Assembly (NCBI GenBank): GCA_964548025.1
Contig: CAZJRI010000036.1
Location: forward strand, 1-38,539
Source of the DNA: JAHRVQ01 sp964548025
GTDB lineage: Bacteria > Pseudomonadota > Gammaproteobacteria > Pseudomonadales > Azotimanducaceae
Direction of reading: 5' to 3'
Length of the DNA stretch: 38,539 nt
In this document: piece after piece, positions 31,350 through 38,539 of the stretch
How the letters are laid out: every line of letters begins with the position of its first letter
Position numbering within the stretch: the stretch's first letter is position 1
The notes under the pieces: model-generated
Database searches by the model: none
What the model was told of the DNA's origin: nothing
The model's input: the letters and a program-made list of their open reading frames with translations, nothing else
Translations under genes and position numbers: made by a program

Positions 31350-34250
31350 TTGACTGACGTCGCCTATAAACAATCTGAAATTCAGGCGAATGAACTCTCC
31401 GCAACAGATCGGTTTTTAGCAGGTTTGGGTATCAGACCTGTTGAGAAAAGCCTGGTGGCTTTGCTCTTCGGCAATATGTTTCTGTCTGGTCTTGCCACAG
31501 GCATCATCAGGGTTTGCGCATTTACCCTATTCCTCCAGTATTTCGGCTCGGAGCAACTTGCCCTCGTGGCCATCCTTCTGGCATTCACCGGCACTATCGT
31601 CACATTGATCATCGACGGCATTACGCATCAATTTTCCACCAGGGGGTATCTGTTCACTGTACTTGGAACGATTCTTTCGGGGATTTTAATTATTCGACTA
31701 CTCCTCGACACTATCGACAGCGAAATACTCATCTTTCTGCTCCCGCTCTTCTTCGAAGTGGTGTATATGCTGTTTAGTCTCCAGTTCGTCGTCCTTTTGA
31801 CCCGCCTGCTCAACGTAAGACAGACAAAGCGACTCTCAGCGCTTGCCAGATCAGGTGAATTTCTGGCAGAACTGGTGGGCGGGTTATCTATCGCCGTCCT
31901 GCTTAACTACATGGATGTACCCGATCTTTTGCTCGTTGCGGCAATCGCTGTTATCGCCCTGTTTGCCATTGTTCAGTTCACCATCAGAAAATTCACCAGC
32001 AAACTTACGCTCGAGAGCGAACACGAAACCACGGATGAGGTACAGGGCAACCGCATGATATCGATGTTGCGTATTCCCTATGTGCGGATGATTGCCTTCT
32101 GTTATGCCACATATATTTTTGCCTACTTTTTTCTCGACGTGGCATTTTATAAATATGCTGCCGTCGAATTTCCAGACAATAGAGAACTGGCAACCTTCAT
32201 CGGCCAGTTTTTTGCTGTTTCAGGTTTCCTGACCATGCTTGCAATGGTGTTCATCTTCGCACCTTTCATCAGGCGATTCGGGATGTTGGCAGGTGTGATT
32301 GCATTTCCTATCGTCATTGCACTCGGCAGTATTGCGGTTAGCACCATGGAATTTTCTGCGGTCGATGCCGGTTTGATTTTTCTCGTAATGGTAGGCACCA
32401 ATGGCCTGAGGTTCATATTGCAGTCGGCAATCTGGAAACCCAGCGTGGGCGTATTATTCCAGGTGCTGCCGGACAAGCAGCGTGCAAGAGGAACCTCCCT
32501 CATAGAAGGCATCGTTGACCCGATTTCAGGCGGGATCGCTGGATTGTGTCTCTATATCCTGTCTGAATTCCTTGATTGGGGACCGGAGTTGTTTCTGCTG
32601 GCACTTGCGGGACTCATGCTCGCCTGGATAGTTATCGGCTTCTTCATTCGGCACCAGTATCTCGCTAACCTGGTCCTGAGTATTCAGAAGCGAAAGCTCG
32701 GTGAGTTATCTGTTGCCCAACTGGACAATGCCAGCATGAAAATCATCATGGGCGGACTGAATAGCCCGTATCCTGCTGAGATTTTCTATTGCCTGAATAT
32801 TCTTGAACAGATGGAACACCCGGATCTGACTAACCACCTGCAGTATATTATCGCCAACAAGAACGAAGAAGTGAGGATGAATATATTAAGGCGTATTGAA
32901 CGACTCCGCACATCCAAATTAGCACCTCAGGTGCTGCAGCGGATACGCGCAGAAAAAAATCCGTTAGTGCTTGGTCAGGCCATTCGAACCTACGCATCCC
33001 TTATGCAGGATGATACGCTGGAACATCTCATTCCACTGCTCTCATCTGAGGTAGATGATATTCGTAAAGGTGCCCTGGTGGGTATTCTCAACTATGACCC
33101 GGCTAACGACCAGGCACTCACTTACCTGCTTAAGCTCGTTAGGTCTGAGACTGTTTCAGAGAGATTATTTGCCGCAGATGTGCTGGGTGAGATCGCCAGT
33201 GATGTGTTTTCCGGTTTCCTTGTTGAACTGCTTGATGACGCTGACCCTGAGGTTATCGACAACGCTGTCGTGGCTGCCGGTCAGATCAGGGATGTCAGGT
33301 TAGTTAGCGTATTGGTGGACAAACTTCGCTCTCCTGGCCTGCGTGGCAGGGCCGGTTCCGCTTTACAGAAATTTGGCAACGACGCGCTCGATGAATTGGA
33401 TATTGCTTTTACGTCCCCGACTGCCACGCGTCAGGTGAAACATAAAATCCTTGAAATAATCTGCGAACTGGGCACGCCGGATGCACTTAGAACCCTGCTC
33501 CAATATATCGATATCGATCTGCCTGAATTACGGCATCAGATCTACATTGGACTCGCCGGATTGCACTATCAGGCTGATGCTGACGATCACTATTTGTTTG
33601 TAAATATGATCGATAATGAGGTTGAAAACATCACCTGGCTGCTGGCGACGATGAAAGATCTGGAATCTGCACCCGGATTTGAACAGGTGCACTCGGCAAT
33701 GGGTTACGAACTCGAAGTGCATAGAGATAATATGTTGTTGCTGACTTCATTTATTTTCAGTTCAATCGTCATGCTGGACACCCGCGCCAATATCGACTCC
33801 AAGGTTGCAGATCTAAGGGTATTTGCACTCGAAGTTCTGGATGTAGTCTTAACAGCCGAAATAAAAGAAGTCGTGATTCCATTGCTTGATGATCTCACCG
33901 TGACCGAGCAACTTGCGCACCTTTCCGTTCGCTTTCCTCAACGTTCGATGAGTGCAGAAGACCGGTTTGACGAGATCGTAAATGACCACTTTGAGACGGC
34001 ATTTTACTGGACGAGATCCAGTCTGCTCTATCTGATAGGCCAAATGGGCAAACAGGCGCACAGGCATGTGGTAGAAAGCTGTCTAGAAGATCGCGAACCC
34101 ATCGTCAGGGAAACCGCGTTATGGGCACTGACTCAGCTTCAGCCACCCGGCATTCGTCAGATCCTCGATGAACACATTGATGATGATGACAACGATGTCA
34201 GAAACATCGTCGAACAGTTGATTAGCCAACTCGCCGAACCAACGCAGTAG
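31350..34250 (+). CDS. NTT-like nucleotide transporter fused to a HEAT-repeat domain
   Basis: 966 residues. N-terminal half (about 30-440) holds about 12 hydrophobic helices of the ADP/ATP-translocase-like (NTT/MFS) type, including AELVGGLSIAVLL and PDKQRARGTSLIEGIVDPISGGIAG, the latter typical of the free-living bacterial relatives. Residues about 460-960 are soluble and look like HEAT/armadillo repeats: pairs of helices such as EEVRMNILRRIERL, EVDDIRKGALVGIL, SERLFAADVLGEI, DPEVIDNAVVAAGQI, EPIVRETALWALTQL. Starts at TTG 31350 with AAGG 7 nt upstream. The actual solute is unknown; nucleotides are only one option. It is 93 nt upstream of a cyclic-nucleotide-binding gene, which makes regulation of transport by cAMP or cGMP a reasonable guess. 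Confidence 0.85.
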   Translation: MTDVAYKQSEIQANELSATDRFLAGLGIRPVEKSLVALLFGNMFLSGLATGIIRVCAFTLFLQYFGSEQLALVAILLAFTGTIVTLIIDGITHQFSTRGYLFTVLGTILSGILIIRLLLDTIDSEILIFLLPLFFEVVYMLFSLQFVVLLTRLLNVRQTKRLSALARSGEFLAELVGGLSIAVLLNYMDVPDLLLVAAIAVIALFAIVQFTIRKFTSKLTLESEHETTDEVQGNRMISMLRIPYVRMIAFCYATYIFAYFFLDVAFYKYAAVEFPDNRELATFIGQFFAVSGFLTMLAMVFIFAPFIRRFGMLAGVIAFPIVIALGSIAVSTMEFSAVDAGLIFLVMVGTNGLRFILQSAIWKPSVGVLFQVLPDKQRARGTSLIEGIVDPISGGIAGLCLYILSEFLDWGPELFLLALAGLMLAWIVIGFFIRHQYLANLVLSIQKRKLGELSVAQLDNASMKIIMGGLNSPYPAEIFYCLNILEQMEHPDLTNHLQYIIANKNEEVRMNILRRIERLRTSKLAPQVLQRIRAEKNPLVLGQAIRTYASLMQDDTLEHLIPLLSSEVDDIRKGALVGILNYDPANDQALTYLLKLVRSETVSERLFAADVLGEIASDVFSGFLVELLDDADPEVIDNAVVAAGQIRDVRLVSVLVDKLRSPGLRGRAGSALQKFGNDALDELDIAFTSPTATRQVKHKILEIICELGTPDALRTLLQYIDIDLPELRHQIYIGLAGLHYQADADDHYLFVNMIDNEVENITWLLATMKDLESAPGFEQVHSAMGYELEVHRDNMLLLTSFIFSSIVMLDTRANIDSKVADLRVFALEVLDVVLTAEIKEVVIPLLDDLTVTEQLAHLSVRFPQRSMSAEDRFDEIVNDHFETAFYWTRSSLLYLIGQMGKQAHRHVVESCLEDREPIVRETALWALTQLQPPGIRQILDEHIDDDDNDVRNIVEQLISQLAEPTQ

Positions 34251-34283
34251 GTTAGATAACCCTGCCATAAGTTTCTCTCAACA

Positions 34284-34303
34284 TATGCCACAAAGCTGGC
34301 ATA
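34284..34303. promoter_or_regulatory. Inverted repeat upstream of the cyclic-nucleotide-binding gene
   Basis: TATGCCA (34284-34290), six-base spacer CAAAGC, TGGCATA (34297-34303), perfectly complementary. It overlaps a -10-like CATAAT (34300-34305). Either an operator for a dimeric regulator or an RNA hairpin; no T-run follows, so it is not a standard terminator. Confidence 0.4.
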
Positions 34304-34343
34304 ATAGCCCCAGACCTGCCGCTTATGGCCAAGAATATCCCAA

Positions 34344-34766
34344 ATGCTGTTAACGATAGAGAAAGTACTGATCTTAAAATCAGTGAAGATATTTTCTTCG
34401 GTACCCGAAGCACAACTGGCTGACCTGGCGACAATTGCCGAGCCGGTCGAATACGACGCTGGTGAAACGATCCTGAAACAGGGCGAACTGGGTACGTCCA
34501 TGTATATAGTGGCCAACGGTAAAGTTCGATTTACCGAAGGCAGCAAAGAGCTTGGTGTGGTCGGCAGCCGTACCGTTTTCGGGGAACTGGCTGCCCTTGA
34601 CCCGGAACCTCGTGCTGCGACCGTTGAAGCTGTAGAAGATTGCACCCTGTTACGGCTCGACGGCGAATCTCTCTATGAATTGATGTCTGGCAACAAAGAG
34701 GTAACGCGAGGCATTGTGCAGGTTCTATGCGAATACACTCGCAACAACCTCGCACTAGCTAAATAG
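34344..34766 (+). CDS. Single-domain cyclic-nucleotide-binding protein
   Basis: 140 residues, one cNMP-binding domain of the CRP/PKA type (about 15-125). The phosphate-binding cassette is intact: FGELAALDPEPRAATVEA, with Glu81 and Arg90 at the ribose- and phosphate-contact positions. No helix-turn-helix, kinase or channel domain follows, so it is not a transcription factor by itself. The cassette resembles that of protein kinase A, suggesting cAMP or cGMP. Proposed partner: the upstream HEAT-repeat transporter. ATG at 34344; the ribosome site is weak. The next gene, asmA, starts 10 nt after its stop. Confidence 0.87.
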   Translation: MLLTIEKVLILKSVKIFSSVPEAQLADLATIAEPVEYDAGETILKQGELGTSMYIVANGKVRFTEGSKELGVVGSRTVFGELAALDPEPRAATVEAVEDCTLLRLDGESLYELMSGNKEVTRGIVQVLCEYTRNNLALAK

Positions 34767-34776
34767 CCTCGCCCGG

Positions 34777-36924
34777 ATGCCCAGATCTGTACTAATTCCC
34801 GCTGCTGTTATCGCCGCACTCCTGGTGCCAATTTTGCTGGTCCCTTTCATTCTCGATAATCCTGAGGTTTATCGTGATCGGCTTGCAGACACCTTCCAGG
34901 AAGAAACAGGATTCGAGTTGGAAATGGCCGGTGAGGTGAAATGGCGATTTTTTCCACCCATCGCGATCGAGATTAATCAAATCAATATCACCCCGCCGGG
35001 TGCATCCCTCCCACTGGCAAGCCTTAATTCTGCCCGGGTTGATCTGAGGTTGCTCCCACTACTATTGGGGGGCGGCAAATTAAGAATAGACGGCATCAGT
35101 ATCGATGGGCTGACAGTCAATGCGCTGGTTGACGAGTCGGGAACCGGCAACTGGGAATCATCACCGGACATCCCACCGGAAGAACGAAGATCAACTGAAT
35201 CGACAACAGAGAGGACAGAAGAAAAAACCGGCCGCAGCGGGGCGCCACCTGATCTTGACATTACCGTGTTTGAATTGACGAACACCAAGATCTCGTACCA
35301 GGACCTGTCATCGGGGCGACATGACGAAATCACAATCAAGAGCCTCTCAACAGGTGCGCTGACTGCCGATCAACCCACGGTATTAAGAACCACGCTGCAA
35401 TATAAAGACCTCAAACAAGCGCTTGTATTGGAAAATGAGATAGAAGGCTCAATCGCCTTCAATCAGACACTGGATCAGTTCCGCCTGGAAGAGATGACGT
35501 TAAATTCACAACTGGGCAGGCAAGACAGCCCTGATTTGTCTATTAGCTCGCAGATCAATGCCGTCATCGATACCGAAAATGGCAAGATTGATTTTGCTGA
35601 CTCTCGTATTGGCATTGCATCGCTCAACATCCTCTTCTCTCTCAACGCGGACAATATTTTCGACAAAGCCGGGATGCGGGGTGAAATCACAGTTCCCGAA
35701 TTCAATCTGGCTCATTTCATGGTTGACGCAGGACTGGAATCGCCAGCAGAAAATCCCAACGCCTTAACCCGGGTGAGTATCTCATCAAATATTAAAGGCA
35801 CCATGGATCAAATTATCTTAACCGGCATAAACGCCAAAATATCTGACAGTACAATTGAGGGGAATGCGACGATTAACCTTGAACCTAGAACCGGTATGGC
35901 ATTTTCCCTGACGATGGACAATCTGAATACATCGGATTACCTCGCGCCAACGCCTGAATTAAGCGAAACTGAAAAATCAGAAAGAGTCGATACTGAATCA
36001 CCTGTTGCAGATAGCAGCCAATCGTCCGGGGAGCGAGCGGATAGCGAAGTAATCCCGGTCCAACAACTCAGTGAGTTGACGCTCGATGGAAAATTCAGGC
36101 TCAACCAGTTCAACCATGACGGACACGTATTCACGGACCTTGTTGTTGACGTTAAAAATGGCGGCCGAAGATTTGATCTCAACATCGGCACGAAGGCGTA
36201 CGACGGTAGTCTGAAACTCGGAATCTCTCTAGACAACATCAAACCCGACAGTGAACCTGGCGGCAAAAGCAAAATAAACATCGAAGGCATTGATCTTTCA
36301 AAACTTGCTGCCATCGAATCAGTGACCGGCACTCTCGTATCCAATTCGAACCTCAGTTTTAAGGGGAATATGCTGAGCGAAGTATTGGGCAGTATCGAAG
36401 GTGAGAGTAATTTCTCAGTAGCCGACGGCACCCTCGACATCAGGTCTTTAAAACAGGTTTCAACGATGATCGATACCCTGAGAGGCAAGACATCAAGTGT
36501 GAGCGAATGGCCCGACCAATTACCCTTTAAGAAAATGGCTGGTGACCATCGGTTCATCAACGGCGAAAAAGATCAACAACTCCAATTCACAATGGAAAAC
36601 ATGAAAGTCACAGGCAAAGGTGGTCTGGACTACTTTAAGAATACGATTGATTATGATCTTGAAGCTGTGCTTAGCAATGATGAAGAAAGCCAGTTTACCG
36701 TCAGCCCCCAACTCGCAGATGTCCGCTGGCCATTGCACTGTGAGGGAGAAATGGATCAGTCATTAAAGGATCTCTGCCTGCCGGATAGCAAAGCTGTCGC
36801 AAGACTGGTGGAAGACCTGGCAAAACAGGAGCTGAAACGAAAAGGCAGCGAGAAAGTGATCGAGAAAGTACCGGAGAAGTACCGGGATAAGGCCAGGAAA
36901 TTACTCAAAGGACTCTTTGATTAA
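34777..36924 (+). CDS. AsmA family protein
   Basis: 715 residues. N-terminal transmembrane segment (about 7-27), then an AsmA N-domain (ETGFELEMAGEVKWRFFPPIAIEINQINI), two Ser/Glu/Thr-rich low-complexity stretches (about 128-152 and 392-428) and the C-terminal AsmA_2-type region (GKFRLNQFNHDGHVFTDLVVDV, DGTLDIRSLKQVS, KGGLDYFKNTIDYDLEAVL). AsmA-like proteins are inner-membrane anchored, form long lipid-groove structures and are thought to carry phospholipids across the periplasm. ATG at 34777. Its stop overlaps mutY by one base (TAATG). Similar asmA-mutY-yggX order is seen in Pseudomonas. Confidence 0.88.
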   Translation: MPRSVLIPAAVIAALLVPILLVPFILDNPEVYRDRLADTFQEETGFELEMAGEVKWRFFPPIAIEINQINITPPGASLPLASLNSARVDLRLLPLLLGGGKLRIDGISIDGLTVNALVDESGTGNWESSPDIPPEERRSTESTTERTEEKTGRSGAPPDLDITVFELTNTKISYQDLSSGRHDEITIKSLSTGALTADQPTVLRTTLQYKDLKQALVLENEIEGSIAFNQTLDQFRLEEMTLNSQLGRQDSPDLSISSQINAVIDTENGKIDFADSRIGIASLNILFSLNADNIFDKAGMRGEITVPEFNLAHFMVDAGLESPAENPNALTRVSISSNIKGTMDQIILTGINAKISDSTIEGNATINLEPRTGMAFSLTMDNLNTSDYLAPTPELSETEKSERVDTESPVADSSQSSGERADSEVIPVQQLSELTLDGKFRLNQFNHDGHVFTDLVVDVKNGGRRFDLNIGTKAYDGSLKLGISLDNIKPDSEPGGKSKINIEGIDLSKLAAIESVTGTLVSNSNLSFKGNMLSEVLGSIEGESNFSVADGTLDIRSLKQVSTMIDTLRGKTSSVSEWPDQLPFKKMAGDHRFINGEKDQQLQFTMENMKVTGKGGLDYFKNTIDYDLEAVLSNDEESQFTVSPQLADVRWPLHCEGEMDQSLKDLCLPDSKAVARLVEDLAKQELKRKGSEKVIEKVPEKYRDKARKLLKGLFD

Positions 36925-38045
36925 TGGCAGTGGTTTTTAGTGATCGCCTGCTCAGGTGGTTCGACATTCACGGTAGGAAGGACCTCCCCTGGCAACGGGA
37001 TATCTCACCCTACCGGGTCTGGGTATCCGAGATCATGCTGCAACAGACGCAGGTTGCAACCGTTATTCCCTACTTCGAAAAATTTATGCATCGGTTCCCC
37101 ACTGTGGATAAGTTGGCCTGCGCATCTGAAGATGAAGTGCTCCACTTGTGGACAGGACTCGGCTACTATGCCAGGGCAAGAAACCTGCACAAATCTGCCA
37201 AAATCGTCTTGCAGGATCACCAGGGCGCACTACCAGACTCGTTAGAATCTCTTCGGGCACTGCCGGGTATTGGGCGGTCAACCGCAGGCGCCATTATTTC
37301 AATTGCCTGTCAACGCAGAGCGGTAATTCTAGATGGCAATGTAAAAAGGGTACTCAGCCGTTATCTTGGCATCGAAGGTTGGCCAGGCAAATCATCAGTT
37401 GCAAACCAGCTCTGGGCAGGCGCCGAAGCACTGACTCCCGACACACGCTATGGCGACTATAGCCAGGCAATCATGGACCTTGGCGCAACCGTGTGTACAA
37501 GAACAAGACCCACCTGTGAAACCTGTCCGTTAAACGAAGACTGCTTTGCACTTATCAAACAACAGATTGACCAGTTACCGGGCAAAAAACCAAAAACAAA
37601 TCTGCCGGTGAAATCTACCTGCATGTTAATCGTTGCCAATGGTGATGGAGAGCTTCTGCTCCAGAAGCGACCTAGTACCGGCGTATGGGGTGGACTCTGG
37701 AGTTTCCCTGAATGTGGAGAGCACGAGATCGAATCAACACTTGAACGACTTATGGTTGAATCATTTAAATGTGAAGCACTGACTTCATTTAGACATACGT
37801 TCACGCACTTCCATTTAGATATTACGCCCATTCTTGTAAAATCCGGCACGATCTCGGCAGATCAGGATGGCGCGAGAGGTGATCTGCCGTCAGTCAATGA
37901 AGCCGCACAGAAGCTCTGGTATCACCCCGATCAACCGCTTGCGATTGGTCTCACCGGGCCCGTGACAAAGTTGATTTCGCAATTGAGCAGTGACTCGCTA
38001 GAGACTGGATATCCATTAGAACGTACAACAGGACAAACACAATGA
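36924..38045 (+). CDS. mutY: A/G-specific adenine DNA glycosylase MutY
   Basis: 373 residues. Removes adenine mispaired with 8-oxoguanine in base-excision repair. Catalytic Glu in EIMLQQTQV, helix-hairpin-helix LPGIGRSTAGAI, catalytic Asp in VILDGNVKRVLSR, and the 4Fe-4S cluster motif C-x6-C-x2-C-x5-C (CTRTRPTCETCPLNEDC). The C-terminal NUDIX-like domain that recognises 8-oxoG is present (LLLQKRPSTGVWGGLWSFPE, FRHTFTHFHLDI). Overlaps yggX by four bases (ATGA). Confidence 0.96.
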   Translation: MAVVFSDRLLRWFDIHGRKDLPWQRDISPYRVWVSEIMLQQTQVATVIPYFEKFMHRFPTVDKLACASEDEVLHLWTGLGYYARARNLHKSAKIVLQDHQGALPDSLESLRALPGIGRSTAGAIISIACQRRAVILDGNVKRVLSRYLGIEGWPGKSSVANQLWAGAEALTPDTRYGDYSQAIMDLGATVCTRTRPTCETCPLNEDCFALIKQQIDQLPGKKPKTNLPVKSTCMLIVANGDGELLLQKRPSTGVWGGLWSFPECGEHEIESTLERLMVESFKCEALTSFRHTFTHFHLDITPILVKSGTISADQDGARGDLPSVNEAAQKLWYHPDQPLAIGLTGPVTKLISQLSSDSLETGYPLERTTGQTQ

Positions 38046-38317
38046 CCCGAACGGTAATGTGCAAAAGACTCAATAAAGAACTCCCGGGCCTTGCCGCGCC
38101 TCCCTTTCCGGGTCCAAAAGGTCAGGATGTTTATGAAAACGTCTCAGAACAGGCCTGGCAGGAATGGCAAACCCTGCAGACCATGCTGATCAATGAAAAG
38201 CAGCTCAATATGATGGACAAGGAAGCAAGGAAGTACCTAAACGAGCAGCGTGACAAATATCTGGCTGGTGAACCGGTTGACCATGCGGAAGGATATGTTC
38301 CTACCCAGAATGACTGA
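38042..38317 (+). CDS. yggX: YggX family Fe(2+)-trafficking protein
   Basis: 91 residues (E. coli 91). Oxidative-stress protein that protects labile iron and Fe-S clusters. Landmarks: TVMCKRLNKELPGLAAPPFPGPKG with the conserved Cys, YENVSEQAWQEWQTLQTMLINEKQLNMMD and YLNEQRDKYL. It is the partner gene of mutY in most Gammaproteobacteria, which is a Fe-S enzyme, so joint expression makes sense. A terminator-like hairpin follows 31 nt after its stop. Confidence 0.96.
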   Translation: MTRTVMCKRLNKELPGLAAPPFPGPKGQDVYENVSEQAWQEWQTLQTMLINEKQLNMMDKEARKYLNEQRDKYLAGEPVDHAEGYVPTQND

Positions 38318-38348
38318 AACAGCCTACACCCCGGTAATTTAGCAGCAA

Positions 38349-38401
38349 GGCGCTGAAACCCATTGACTCACCCCACTCCCTTCGGTTTAATAGCGCCTTT
38401 T
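38349..38401 (+). terminator. Terminator-like hairpin after yggX
   Basis: GGCGCT (38349-38354) pairs with AGCGCC (38392-38397), and inside it AAACC (38356-38360) with GGTTT (38384-38388), with a small bulge and a 23-nt loop; TTTT follows at 38398-38401. This would end the asmA-mutY-yggX message. The loop is longer than typical. It overlaps the tRNA-Phe promoter. Confidence 0.45.
38363..38391 (+). promoter_or_regulatory. sigma70 promoter of tRNA-Phe
   Basis: -35 TTGACT (38363-38368), 17-nt spacer, -10 TTTAAT (38386-38391), followed by a GC-rich discriminator (AGCGCC), the pattern of stringently controlled stable-RNA promoters. Transcription would start near 38398, about 66 nt before the mature tRNA. 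Confidence 0.65.
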
Positions 38402-38463
38402 CGCAATCGGGCAATCCGATGCGAAGCTGGCAGCACCAATTCCCACCCTGGTAAACCAGATCT

Positions 38464-38539
38464 GGCCAGATAGCTCAGTCGGTAGAGCAGGGGACTGAAA
38501 ATCCCCGTGTCGGTGGTTCGATTCCACCTCTGGCCACCA
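38464..38539 (+). tRNA. tRNA-Phe (anticodon GAA)
   Basis: 76 nt with encoded CCA at the window end. Acceptor GGCCAGA (38464-38470) pairs with TCTGGCC. The anticodon arm is GGGGA, loop CTGAAAA, TCCCC, giving GAA, which reads UUC/UUU. D-arm TAGCTCAGTCGGTAGAGCA and T-arm GGTTCGATTCC are standard. Confidence 0.98.

Noticed and set aside
12381..34776. Genomic island with an integrase or att repeats
   Set aside because: I found no integrase, transposase or duplicated tRNA end, so an island is not claimed as a feature.
1..38539. CRISPR array or insertion sequence
   Set aside because: No regularly spaced repeats and no transposase-like coding region were seen on either strand.

Overview
The window comes from a Gammaproteobacterium of moderate GC content. 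Evidence is the MSHA-type pilus operon, a block in the order trmL, secB, grxC, rhodanese, gpmI, envC, ctpA, yibQ, a hisB-hisA pair, and an asmA-mutY-yggX block followed by tRNA-Phe. From memory, Pseudomonas keeps nearly the same order (trmL, secB, grx, rhodanese, gpmI, envC, ctpA, yibQ, his genes, then asmA, mutY, yggX, tRNA-Phe), so much of this is an old chromosomal core. The CoA-transferases, acyl-CoA dehydrogenases and luciferase-like oxidoreductases are typical of aerobic, lipid-using marine or soil lineages. I cannot name the species.

Layout: 1-3201 (minus) is the distal part of an MSHA pilus biogenesis operon (PilM-like, PilN-like, MshJ, MshK, and the N-terminus of secretin MshL, cut by the window edge). 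3363-5046 holds trmL (plus) converging on secB, grxC and a membrane rhodanese (minus). 5172-10096 (plus) is one operon: gpmI, envC, ctpA and a YibQ-like deacetylase that seems to start at a rare ATT codon. 10170-12380 (minus) is hisB-hisA plus a luciferase-like oxidoreductase; hisH and hisF are not present.

12381-31349 is an accessory-looking stretch with many strand changes: a DUF427 protein, tRNA-Gly(CCC) placed 5 nt before an arylamine N-acetyltransferase, a dienoyl-CoA isomerase-like crotonase, a lone receiver protein, an MFS exporter, a small membrane methyl-accepting protein, a second luciferase-like oxidoreductase, a DUF1992 gene that looks leaderless, a probable heteromeric acyl-CoA dehydrogenase pair, two family III CoA-transferases, an alkylsulfatase, a hybrid histidine kinase with a CxxCH (heme-type) sensor domain, a GST and an adrenodoxin-reductase-type NADP reductase. 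Together they suggest import and beta-oxidation-like breakdown of hydrophobic or sulfated carbon compounds, with sensing and detoxification.

31350-38317 (plus) starts with the most unusual pair: an ADP/ATP-translocase-like transporter fused to about 500 residues of HEAT-type repeats, followed by a single-domain cyclic-nucleotide-binding protein, running into asmA, mutY and yggX. The window ends with tRNA-Phe, whose sigma70 promoter lies inside a terminator-like hairpin after yggX. I see no insertion sequence, phage gene or CRISPR array.
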